A stretch of 8,166 nucleotides of DNA from Bdellovibrionales bacterium (GTDB lineage: Bacteria; Bdellovibrionota; UBA2361; JAGRAS01), in contig JAGRAS010000056.1 of the NCBI GenBank assembly GCA_020434465.1, forward strand, positions 1 through 8,166, written 5' to 3'. The position numbers were made by a program, and so were the translations under genes. Position 1 is the stretch's first letter; every line of letters starts with the position of its first letter. Positions 1 to 5,521 of the stretch are shown piece by piece. The notes under the pieces are model-generated. The model was not told where the DNA came from. It made no database searches and saw nothing but the letters and a program-made list of their open reading frames with translations.

Positions 1-215
1 CTGAAGAAGCTTATTTCGCTGATAACGAGAACTATGTTGCTTGTGCATCTGCAGCAGCTTGTGCAACTGCACTACCAGGAATTTCTGCACTTTCTAACGG
101 TACTGCAATGGCGATTTCGCTACTTGGTACTACAGGATTTACTGGTACTTCTTCTAACTCTAACGGTTCTGGTGTTACTTACACTTGGAACAGTGCTAAC
201 GGTGGTATGCAGTAA
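1..215 (+). CDS. pilA: Type IV pilin, C-terminal part (5' truncated by window)
   Basis: The reading frame starting at base 3 is open from the window edge to TAA at 213-215 and gives 70 residues beginning EEAYFADNENYVAC. An E-[AE]-Y-F-A-x-N-x-x-Y block is typical of type IVa pilins just after the N-terminal hydrophobic helix. The rest is a Gly/Ser/Thr/Asn-rich tail ending NGGMQ, as expected for a pilin globular domain. Two cysteines (in YVACASAAAC) are visible. The diagnostic prepilin cleavage site and N-terminal helix lie outside the window, so the call rests on the tail and on the pilus-type ABC/TPR genes downstream. A terminator follows 20 bp after the stop, which fits a highly expressed monocistronic pilin. 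A minor pilin or a pseudopilin is the alternative. Confidence 0.7.
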   Translation, partial: EEAYFADNENYVACASAAACATALPGISALSNGTAMAISLLGTTGFTGTSSNSNGSGVTYTWNSANGGMQ

Positions 216-235
216 GCTATACGTAGCTAATATAC

Positions 236-269
236 AAAAAAACCAGGTCTTAAGGCCTGGTTTTTTTTT
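236..269 (+). terminator. Intrinsic terminator after the pilin gene
   Basis: CCAGG at 243-247 pairs with CCTGG at 256-260, and C249:G254 with a T248:G255 wobble closes onto a TTAA loop. The stem is extended by seven A (236-242) facing the T-tract at 261-269. A GC core followed by nine T is a textbook rho-independent terminator. It separates the pilin from the downstream operon. Confidence 0.9.
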
Positions 270-340
270 GCTCATTTTTCTCTTTTTTGCCTTTAAAAGT
301 TCTACAAATAAAAAGCCTCTCGTTTTAAAGCAAGTTTTTC

Positions 341-348
341 TATAAAAT
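341..348 (+). promoter_or_regulatory. Possible -10 element of the TPR/ABC operon
   Basis: TATAAAAT lies 7 bp upstream of the ATG at 356, downstream of the pilin terminator. The start codon has no Shine-Dalgarno, so transcription from here would give an almost leaderless mRNA. No convincing -35 hexamer is seen at normal spacing, so this is weak. Confidence 0.3.
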
Positions 349-355
349 ATCTGTA

Positions 356-1207
356 ATGAAATCCTTACTGCTACTCATAGTATCAGCCTTAATTTGTGGC
401 TTTTCTTTTACCCAGATTGATAAAAGCTATACTTTTGATAAAGAAAAATTACTTAAGGAATCTGAAGCTCTATACTTACCAAAAAAAGAAGCTATTGAAG
501 CCATAAGTTTAGGCTATAGAAATTTTGTTGGCCACATTATTTGGTTTAATACAATCAGTTACTTTGGCAAACATTACAAGTCTGATGGGCATTACACATG
601 GCTCTATCATATGTGTGAACTTGTAACGTCATTAAACCCACGTGCGCTTCACGTATACAACTTTTGTAGTACAATGCTATCTTGGGAAGCCGATTCAGCA
701 GCTAAAAGTATTCAACTGCTTACAAAAGGAATTAAAGAAAAACCTGAAAGTTGGGAACTATACTATTTAAGAGGTTTTAACTATATGTACTTCTTTAAAG
801 ATAGTTTACTTGCACAACAAGACTTTCAAAAAGGAGCAAGCTTGCCTGGAGCTCCGCATTTTCTAGCAAATCTTGCGAGCAAAAAACTTGCTCTTCTTGA
901 AAAACCAGAAGAAGCGATAGAATTTTTAAGTAATATGCTAAAAAATTCTAATGATCCTATGCAAAAATCTGCTTTAAGATTTAGACTCGAACAAGTAGTT
1001 GATGACTTAAATATTAAAAACCTAGAAACTGCTGCTAAAATCTATAAACAAAAAAATTCTTATTTCCCAAAAAAATTAGAAATTCTTGTTTCTGAAAAAA
1101 TCTTACAAAATCTAACAACAGATCCTTGGGGAGAAAATTACAATATTGATCCTACTACTGGAAAAGTTTCAAGTAATTCTAAAAATACTCGATTGAGAAA
1201 AAGATGA
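356..1207 (+). CDS. TPR-repeat protein of the pilin-linked ABC transporter cluster
   Basis: The product is 283 residues with a hydrophobic N-terminus (about residues 4-18, a signal peptide or membrane anchor; Cys14 lacks a good lipobox because the -1 residue is Ile). Helical repeats follow, with TPR-like spacing of W/Y/L/A/P residues from about 55 to 240, including LNPRALHVYNF and LLAQQDFQKGASLPGAPHF. The C-terminal tail DPWGENYNIDPTTGKVSS (from about residue 256) resembles the DPWG/DPFG-x-Y tail that I recall in deltaproteobacterial TPR proteins beside type IV pilus ABC transporters. Its position between a pilin and an ABC ATPase/permease matches that of M. xanthus pilG, although homology to PilG cannot be tested here. 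It overlaps the ATPase gene by 4 bp (ATGA). No Shine-Dalgarno precedes the ATG; a TATAAAAT box at 341-348 suggests a very short leader. The likely role is a periplasmic or membrane-anchored scaffold for the transporter. Confidence 0.75.
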   Translation: MKSLLLLIVSALICGFSFTQIDKSYTFDKEKLLKESEALYLPKKEAIEAISLGYRNFVGHIIWFNTISYFGKHYKSDGHYTWLYHMCELVTSLNPRALHVYNFCSTMLSWEADSAAKSIQLLTKGIKEKPESWELYYLRGFNYMYFFKDSLLAQQDFQKGASLPGAPHFLANLASKKLALLEKPEEAIEFLSNMLKNSNDPMQKSALRFRLEQVVDDLNIKNLETAAKIYKQKNSYFPKKLEILVSEKILQNLTTDPWGENYNIDPTTGKVSSNSKNTRLRKR

Positions 1208-2139
1208 ATACGGCATTAGAAATTAGAAATTTATCTTACGGATACCGTAGCAATTGGAGCATGCGGAGAGTCCCAAGTTTATTTGAAGTTAACTTGAATG
1301 TGATACCTGGAGAGTTTTTTGGTTTTCTTGGCCATAGCGGTGCAGGCAAAACAACTACTATTAAGTGTATTCTTAGCCTACTAAAACCTACGAAAGGGCA
1401 TACAAAAATATTTGGAAAAGATTCATCAAAAACTGATGCCCGAGCAGAAGTAGGGTATGTACCAGAACAACCTTATTTTTATGATCATTTAAGTGTGCAA
1501 GAAACCATCAGCATGTTTGCATCTTTAAGTGGTATAGCAAAACAGAACCTAAGGAATTCTGTGAATGCTACACTTGAAAAACTAAAAATTTCTGATAGAG
1601 CAAATGAACCGTTAAAATCTTTATCAAAAGGATTGATTCAAAGAGTTGCATTAGCTCAGGCATTAGTTGCAAAACCGAAATTACTGATTTTAGATGAACC
1701 GTTTTCAGGTCTAGATCCATTAGGCAGAAAAGAGATTGCAGATCTCTTATTTGAGTTAAAAAAAGAAGGAATCACTGTATTTATGTCTTCACACATTTTA
1801 AATGACGTAGAAGCAATTTGCGATCGAGTATCGATCATGCGCAAAGGTAAACTACAAGGAGTCTTTGAAGTTAAAAACATCCCGAAAAGCTTAAATTCTG
1901 GCAGTTATGAGCTGGTTCTAAGAGATATAAAAGAAAACTTACCCGATTTTACAAAAGAAAGCTTAAAAGATTCTTTTAAAGGCGGCTTGCTTCATCTTCA
2001 ATACTCGAGCAGAGAAAAAGCTGAAGAAATGTTAAAAAAAGCTCTCGAATTGAAACTTGCAGTCGAAAAATTTTCTTATATTCGTCCTAGCTTGGAAGAT
2101 TTATTTATCGAACTTGTTAAAGACACGGGAGATAAATAA
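1204..2139 (+). CDS. ABC-2 type transporter ATPase (M. xanthus PilH-like by context)
   Basis: This 311-residue cytoplasmic ATPase has every ABC landmark in order: Walker A GHSGAGKT (43-50), Q-loop Gln89 in YVPEQP, signature LSKGLIQR (140-147), Walker B LLILDEP (160-166), D-loop SGLDP (168-172) and H-loop His197 in SSHIL. The second residue pair of the signature is KG rather than the commoner GG, which is frequent in ABC-2 exporter ATPases. After about residue 225 there is a C-terminal extension usual for this subfamily, ending in LEDLFIELV. The start overlaps the upstream stop (ATGA), and one base separates its stop from the permease ATG, so it is translationally coupled on both sides. It pairs with the permease at 2141-2914. 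The upstream pilin and TPR gene suggest the role reported for M. xanthus PilH, an ABC transporter needed for type IV pilus assembly. The transported substrate is unknown. Confidence 0.93.
   Translation: MNTALEIRNLSYGYRSNWSMRRVPSLFEVNLNVIPGEFFGFLGHSGAGKTTTIKCILSLLKPTKGHTKIFGKDSSKTDARAEVGYVPEQPYFYDHLSVQETISMFASLSGIAKQNLRNSVNATLEKLKISDRANEPLKSLSKGLIQRVALAQALVAKPKLLILDEPFSGLDPLGRKEIADLLFELKKEGITVFMSSHILNDVEAICDRVSIMRKGKLQGVFEVKNIPKSLNSGSYELVLRDIKENLPDFTKESLKDSFKGGLLHLQYSSREKAEEMLKKALELKLAVEKFSYIRPSLEDLFIELVKDTGDK
2127..2131 (+). promoter_or_regulatory. Shine-Dalgarno fixing the permease start
   Basis: GGGAG ends 9 nt before the ATG at 2141. The same frame is open upstream to an ATG at 2057 inside the ATPase gene, but only 2141 has a ribosome binding site and gives a normal ABC-2 N-terminus (MQNIITVALNTYRQ). 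Confidence 0.75.
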
Positions 2140-2140
2140 T

Positions 2141-2914
2141 ATGCAAAATATAATCACAGTTGCACTTAATACTTACAGGCAATCAATACGTAGTAAAATC
2201 TTATACACCTTGTTTATTTTTGCTATTATTCTGGTTTTAATCTCTGCTCTATTTGGATCAGTAACTATTGGAGAACAATCTAAGGTCATAAAAGATTTTG
2301 GGCTATTTAGCATTTCTCTTTTTACAGTTGCTTATATTGTAATCGCTGGCTCTGCATTACTTCATAAAGAGCTTTCAAAAAAAACTATTGATAGCATACT
2401 TTCAAAAGCAGTTTATCGATGGGAATTTCTTATCGGAAAATACTTTGGAATGCTATTAATTGTTTGTATAATGATTTTGTTAATGGGCTTAGGGCTTTTT
2501 GGATTTAGTTTATTATTTGACGGCGCTCATAATCTTTTACTTTTCCAAGCATATTATTATCAATTTCTTGAATTGCTCATCATTTGTGCAGCAGCAATCT
2601 TTTTCTCTTCTATAGTAGTTACACCTTTATTGAGTGGCTTATTTACACTTGGAATATTTATAGCCGGGCGTTCAATTACTTATCTTTTATACTTTGTGCA
2701 AACTGGAGATTTAAAAGGTTTTGCAGCGAATTTTTTGAAAACATTAAATTTCATTCTTCCAAATTTAAATAAACTTAATATTAACAATGAAATTGTCTAT
2801 GGCTACTCAATGAATATGGAGCATATGATTTGGTCAAGTTTATATGCAATCTCATATTCATTAGTATTACTGTCACTAGCTATGCTTTTTTTTAGCAGGA
2901 GAGAATTTAATTGA
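2141..2914 (+). CDS. ABC-2 type transporter permease (PilI-like by context)
   Basis: The 257-residue inner-membrane protein has about six hydrophobic segments (roughly 20-42, 53-73, 101-126, 140-160, 162-182 and 233-251). The N-terminal amphipathic stretch ALNTYRQSIRSKILY, the cytoplasmic loop KELSKKTIDSILSKAVYRWEFLIGK cut across by LLHKE, and the terminal FSRREFN are characteristic of ABC-2/NosY-like permeases, in which the loop docks on the ATPase. It lies one base downstream of the ATPase gene and overlaps the next gene by 4 bp (TTGA). It is the membrane half of the transporter. The start at 2141 was chosen over an in-frame ATG at 2057 because of the GGGAG site. Confidence 0.87.
   Translation: MQNIITVALNTYRQSIRSKILYTLFIFAIILVLISALFGSVTIGEQSKVIKDFGLFSISLFTVAYIVIAGSALLHKELSKKTIDSILSKAVYRWEFLIGKYFGMLLIVCIMILLMGLGLFGFSLLFDGAHNLLLFQAYYYQFLELLIICAAAIFFSSIVVTPLLSGLFTLGIFIAGRSITYLLYFVQTGDLKGFAANFLKTLNFILPNLNKLNINNEIVYGYSMNMEHMIWSSLYAISYSLVLLSLAMLFFSRREFN
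2897..2903 (+). promoter_or_regulatory. Shine-Dalgarno supporting a TTG start
   Basis: AGGAGAG ends 7 nt before TTG at 2911. The TTG overlaps the permease TGA as TTGA, a coupled stop/start. No upstream ATG in this frame competes, so TTG is the likely initiation codon of the cysteine synthase-like gene. Confidence 0.75.
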
Positions 2915-3768
2915 GCACTTCACTTATAGAAATCGTATTGTTTGAAAACAATAACAAGAGGTTTTTTGCAAAATTAGAAAATGAAAATAAGACTGGGTCT
3001 TTTAAAGATAGATTGATCAATTATACTCTTGACCGCCTACTTGAGCATCAAACCATCAATTCTGAAACTACAATCGTTGAAGCCTCATCAGGGAACACAG
3101 GGATTGCAATAGCTCAAGCTTGTAAAGATAGAAATTTAAAAGCAGTCATATGCATGGCTAATCATATTTCTTTAGAGAAAAAACAAAGAATTGTTTCTCT
3201 TGGCGCAGAACTAAAGGAGTTTGACGTAAGTGAAAATAAACAAGCGGAGATTGAAGCCGCAATTGAACTAGGAAAAAAAGAAAAATTTTTTCATTTCGAT
3301 CAATTTGCTAATCAGGAACATATTAATGCTTATAAGCAAACTTTAGCAAAAGAAGTAATTGAACAACTCCAAGATAAAAACTTGCGTATTGATTTTCTTG
3401 TAGCTGGCATTGGAAGCGGGGCTAGCTTACGTGGATTAGGCGAAGAGTTAAAAGAAAGATATAATCCCAATCTAGAAATTATTGGCATTAGCCCAACTGT
3501 ATACCCAACAAAAATTGAGGGAATCAATCCTTCAAAAATAAAAGGAGATTTTCCCATTTGGGAAAATAGGCTAAAAAACTTTGAAACAGACCGCCTATTT
3601 ATTGCAGACGACGATGCGATTAACGGAGCTAAAGAGCTAAAAAAAGAGCATAATATCTTTGTTGGACCATGCTCTGGCGCTGTTTATTTTGCAGCTTTAA
3701 ATCTACTTGTTAAGCCTGGCAACTACCTTTTACTATTTAGTGATAGTGGTGACAGATATGTATGGTGA
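2911..3768 (+). CDS. PLP-dependent cysteine synthase-like enzyme with altered C-terminus
   Basis: This 285-residue fold-type II PLP enzyme belongs to the CysK/CysM/CBS family. Visible features are the Schiff-base lysine in GSFKDR (Lys32), the substrate/cofactor loop SSGNTG (59-64, Asn62), the phosphate-binding loop GIGSGASLRG, GPCSGA, and the terminal SDSGDRY motif whose Ser contacts the PLP ring nitrogen in this family. O-acetylserine sulfhydrylase activity is plausible, but related enzymes use other substrates, and the active-site loop after strand 3 (CMANHISLEKK) differs from the common MPExxSxERR. It starts at TTG with a good Shine-Dalgarno, coupled to the permease. The protein stops at GDRYVW, shorter than typical 300-residue members. 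The DNA shows a 16-bp tandem duplication here that shifts the frame; without it the end would read GDRYVLQI. The catalytic core is intact. Confidence 0.88.
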   Translation: MSTSLIEIVLFENNNKRFFAKLENENKTGSFKDRLINYTLDRLLEHQTINSETTIVEASSGNTGIAIAQACKDRNLKAVICMANHISLEKKQRIVSLGAELKEFDVSENKQAEIEAAIELGKKEKFFHFDQFANQEHINAYKQTLAKEVIEQLQDKNLRIDFLVAGIGSGASLRGLGEELKERYNPNLEIIGISPTVYPTKIEGINPSKIKGDFPIWENRLKNFETDRLFIADDDAINGAKELKKEHNIFVGPCSGAVYFAALNLLVKPGNYLLLFSDSGDRYVW

Positions 3769-3777
3769 CAGATACGT
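3748..3777 (+). repeat. Short tandem duplication at the end of the cysteine synthase-like gene
   Basis: GGTGACAGATATGTAT (3748-3763) is followed directly by GGTGACAGATACGT (3764-3777), with one T/C difference in the 14 bp shared. Both copies encode Gly-Asp-Arg-Tyr-Val in their own frames. The 16-bp period is not a multiple of three, so copy 2 is out of frame and supplies the premature TGA. Confidence 0.85.
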
Positions 3778-3813
3778 GCTGCAAATTTGATTATTTTATT
3801 GAAAGAAAAATAT

Positions 3814-4878
3814 ATGAATACTGATTCAAAAAAATTTTTATATAAACTCTTAACAACCCCTTCGCCAGTTGGCTGTGAAGAGGCAATTCAAAAAGTTGTT
3901 AAAGCTCGCATGCAAAAATATGCAAAGACTATTGAAACAGATTATCATGGAAACCTTATTGTCGCGACTAATACTAAAGCAACTCGCTCAATCATGCTTG
4001 CTGGTCACTGCGATCAAATCGGTTTTATGGTTAGACATATTGATGAATATGGTTGTTTATTTGTCGATCCGCTTGGGGGGCTTGATCCTGTAGTTTTACC
4101 GGGAACTCATGTTATTATCAAAGGCAAAAAAGGAACTGTTGAAGGTGTTTTTGGAAAAAAAGCGATTCATCTAGAAAAACCTGAAGAAAGAAATAAACCG
4201 CAAGTAGATTTTGATAAACTCTGGGTTGATATCGGCGCAAAAAACAAAAAAGAAGCTGAAAGTCTGATCGAGATCGGCGATAGTGGCACTTTTAAATTAG
4301 GCGTAACTGAATTCAGAAATGATATCATTGTTGGCCCGGGTTTAGATAATAAGGTTGGGGTCTTTGTTGCAATGGAAGCATTAAGGCTTTGCGCAAATAA
4401 AAAGTTAGATGTTGCTCTTTACTCTGTTAGTACAGTTCAAGAAGAAATTGGACTGCGTGGGGCTCAAACTGCTGCCTATGGGATTAACCCAGACGTTGGT
4501 ATTGCAATTGATGTAACTCACGCCTTTGATAACCCTGCAAAAGCATCAAAAAAACCTCCTCCTTGTGATTTAGGTAAAGGTCCTGCAATTGCACGCGGAC
4601 CAAACACTAATCCTATAGTTGAAAAAATGCTTTTTGCAGCAGCTAAACAAGCTAAGATTAAAGTTCAACCTGAACCCCTTGCCAGGCTCCAGGGTAATGA
4701 CTCTTATGTAATTCAAACGACTAGGGCTGGCGTGGCAACAGGTAGCATTGGTATTCCAAATAGATACATGCATACGCAAGTAGAAATGATAAACTTAAAA
4801 GACTTAGAAAATGCGGCAAAACTTTTGGCTGTTTTTATCCAGAATATTACTTCTAAGACTGATTTTAGGCCTAGATGA
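3814..4878 (+). CDS. M42 family metallo-aminopeptidase
   Basis: The 354-residue protein is a cytosolic di-metal aminopeptidase of the M42 family (FrvX/glutamyl aminopeptidase/deblocking aminopeptidase type), which usually forms tetrahedral dodecamers that trim peptides. Expected metal and catalytic residues are visible: His65 and Asp67 in GHCDQIGF, bridging Asp178 in GPGLDNK, catalytic Glu210 with metal-binding Glu211 in VQEEIGLRGA, Asp233 in AIDVTHAFD and His320 in YMHTQVEM. An insert domain lies between about residues 75 and 165. The ATG at 3814 begins MNTDSKKFLYKLLTTPSPVG, a normal M42 start; an upstream TTG at 3787 in the same frame is less likely. The upstream GAAAG (3801-3805) is only a weak ribosome site. 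It lies 45 bp after the previous gene and is probably the last gene of the operon. Substrate preference (Glu, Leu, Lys) cannot be read from sequence alone. Confidence 0.92.
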   Translation: MNTDSKKFLYKLLTTPSPVGCEEAIQKVVKARMQKYAKTIETDYHGNLIVATNTKATRSIMLAGHCDQIGFMVRHIDEYGCLFVDPLGGLDPVVLPGTHVIIKGKKGTVEGVFGKKAIHLEKPEERNKPQVDFDKLWVDIGAKNKKEAESLIEIGDSGTFKLGVTEFRNDIIVGPGLDNKVGVFVAMEALRLCANKKLDVALYSVSTVQEEIGLRGAQTAAYGINPDVGIAIDVTHAFDNPAKASKKPPPCDLGKGPAIARGPNTNPIVEKMLFAAAKQAKIKVQPEPLARLQGNDSYVIQTTRAGVATGSIGIPNRYMHTQVEMINLKDLENAAKLLAVFIQNITSKTDFRPR

Positions 4879-5008
4879 GCCTAGTTTTGCAACAGAGTTT
4901 GACCTTGGAAAACTAGATTAAGTATCTGAAATGAATTTATAAATAGTTTTATAAGCTTAAACCAATAAGGTAGAATCACTTTTTTGAATATTTTCATCAA
5001 ATTACCCG

Positions 5009-5037
5009 TCCACATCAGGCTAACTATCTTGTATAGT
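5009..5037 (+). promoter_or_regulatory. Candidate sigma70-type promoter of the peptide gene
   Basis: TCCACA (5009-5014, 4 of 6 to TTGACA) and TATAGT (5032-5037, 5 of 6 to TATAAT) are separated by 17 bp. The predicted start would be near 5044, exactly where the first leader hairpin begins, giving a 5' UTR of about 114 nt. In an AT-rich genome such matches occur by chance, so confidence is modest. Confidence 0.4.
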
Positions 5038-5043
5038 TTGTCA

Positions 5044-5137
5044 ACCGAAAGCTTTCTATGAAAGACTCTTCGGTGCCTATTGGGCCAAAAATAAAAGCTT
5101 ATGCTTTTAATTAATTTAGTATCTGTAAATCAGATAC
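5044..5137 (+). promoter_or_regulatory. Three-hairpin leader, candidate cis-regulatory RNA
   Basis: Hairpin 1: ACCGAA (5044-5049) pairs with TTCGGT (5069-5074), then AG (5050-5051) with CT (5066-5067), then CTTTC (5052-5056) with GAAAG (5060-5064) on a TAT loop. This is 13 pairs interrupted only by single-base bulges at 5065 and 5068. Hairpin 2: AAAAGC (5093-5098) with GCTTTT (5103-5108). Hairpin 3: GTATCTG (5119-5125) with CAGATAC (5131-5137), ending 7 nt before the Shine-Dalgarno at 5145. It matches no riboswitch class I recognise. Hairpin 3 could instead be a dyad operator. Confidence 0.45.
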
Positions 5138-5157
5138 ACTTAATGAGGAATAATAAT

Positions 5158-5412
5158 ATGTCAAAGAAAAAGAATCTTTTTTCTTCTTTAACAAAAATTA
5201 CAGTAGGAACTCTTGCGGGAGCATCTTTACTGTTAGGCAGCACTGCATTTGCTAATGAGCATGAAGGTGATCATGACCATGGTGATGGTACTCATGCTGA
5301 AGAAGGTGAGCAATCTTGCAGTGGCGAAGCTAGCTGCAGTGGCGAAGGCGACCACGAAGAAGGTGAGCAATCTTGTAGCGGTGAAAGCGGCTGCAGTGGT
5401 GAATCTCACTAA
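5158..5412 (+). CDS. Secreted Cys-rich peptide, putative MNIO-modified RiPP precursor (bufferin/HvfA-like)
   Basis: The 84-residue product has a Sec signal peptide: basic MSKKK, a hydrophobic core (about 14-27) and a likely cut after Ala32 (STAFA/NE). The mature peptide of about 52 residues begins with a His/Asp/Glu-rich stretch (His35, 39, 41, 46), followed by two 19-residue units starting at Glu48 and Glu67. The four cysteines (54, 60, 73, 79) each start a CSGE motif and are spaced C-x5-C, x12, C-x5-C. There are no other cysteines. The start at 5158 follows GAGGAA (5145-5150) by 7 nt; an in-frame ATG at 5101 lacks a ribosome site and would bury the signal peptide. Immediately downstream lie a DUF692/MNIO gene and its apparent partner. 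Bufferin and HvfA precursors likewise are small, signal-peptide-bearing and Cys-rich, and their cysteines are oxidised to thiooxazole or oxazolone/thioamide rings that bind copper. Modification and metal binding here are inferred from context. Confidence 0.75.
   Translation: MSKKKNLFSSLTKITVGTLAGASLLLGSTAFANEHEGDHDHGDGTHAEEGEQSCSGEASCSGEGDHEEGEQSCSGESGCSGESH
5299..5412 (+). repeat. 57-bp tandem repeat encoding the two Cys motif units
   Basis: Two in-frame units at 5299-5355 and 5356-5412 both open with GAAGAAGGTGAGCAATCTTG and encode EEGEQSCSGE followed by a second CSGE motif and a terminal His. The last codon of unit 2 is the stop. Unit starts are identical in DNA, while later positions have diverged mostly at third bases, so the duplication is not brand new. 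Confidence 0.85.
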
Positions 5413-5456
5413 AACGGTCGGCCCAAGAGGCTAATGCCTCATTAAGCCTTATTAAG

Positions 5457-5487
5457 ATAGCCGCACTTGTTGCGGCTATTTTTTTTT
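5457..5487 (+). terminator. Intercistronic intrinsic terminator between precursor and MNIO genes
   Basis: ATAGCCGCA (5457-5465) pairs perfectly with TGCGGCTAT (5471-5479) across a CTTGT loop and is followed by a run of T to 5487. A smaller hairpin, GAGGC (5427-5431) with GCCTC (5436-5440), lies upstream. Partial termination here would make more precursor than enzyme mRNA, as is common in RiPP operons. Confidence 0.88.
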
Positions 5488-5501
5488 CATACAATATTTG
5501 G

Positions 5502-5507
5502 TAGAAT
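5502..5507 (+). promoter_or_regulatory. Possible secondary -10 element upstream of the MNIO gene
   Basis: TAGAAT (5 of 6 to TATAAT) lies 14 bp before the ATG at 5522, just after the terminator. No -35 is recognisable because the spacer overlaps the T-run. If active it would give an mRNA with a leader of only about 8 nt, in line with the absence of a Shine-Dalgarno. Confidence 0.25.
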
Positions 5508-5521
5508 AAAACTCTATTGAT

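Larger units (their letters stand above)
4879..5157 (+). other. Non-coding region with a structured leader for the Cys-rich peptide gene
   Basis: No convincing coding frame is seen on either strand. The first part has an 8-bp inverted repeat, CTAGTTTT (4881-4888) and AAAACTAG (4909-4916), that could form a 3' hairpin of the M42 transcript, although no T-run follows. The second part holds a promoter-like pair and three consecutive hairpins ahead of the ATG at 5158 (listed separately). Confidence 0.6.

Noticed and set aside
34..345. Open frame of about 100 codons overlapping the pilin tail
   Set aside because: It is a Leu/Val-rich out-of-frame shadow of the pilin sequence and runs through the terminator; the pilin frame has the recognisable motif.
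348..4937. Similar words TATCTGTAATGAA (near 348) and TATCTGAAATGAA (near 4923), with a related GTATCTG at 5119
   Set aside because: They are AT-rich, short and differ in position relative to genes; not enough to claim a regulatory motif.
5101..5157. Upstream ATG extension of the Cys-rich peptide
   Set aside because: It lacks a ribosome site, passes through leader hairpin 3, and would place 19 residues before a normal signal peptide.
5249..5434. Overlapping 61-codon frame in the peptide gene
   Set aside because: It is a frame shadow created by the repetitive GAA/GGT codons; no ribosome site and no signal peptide.
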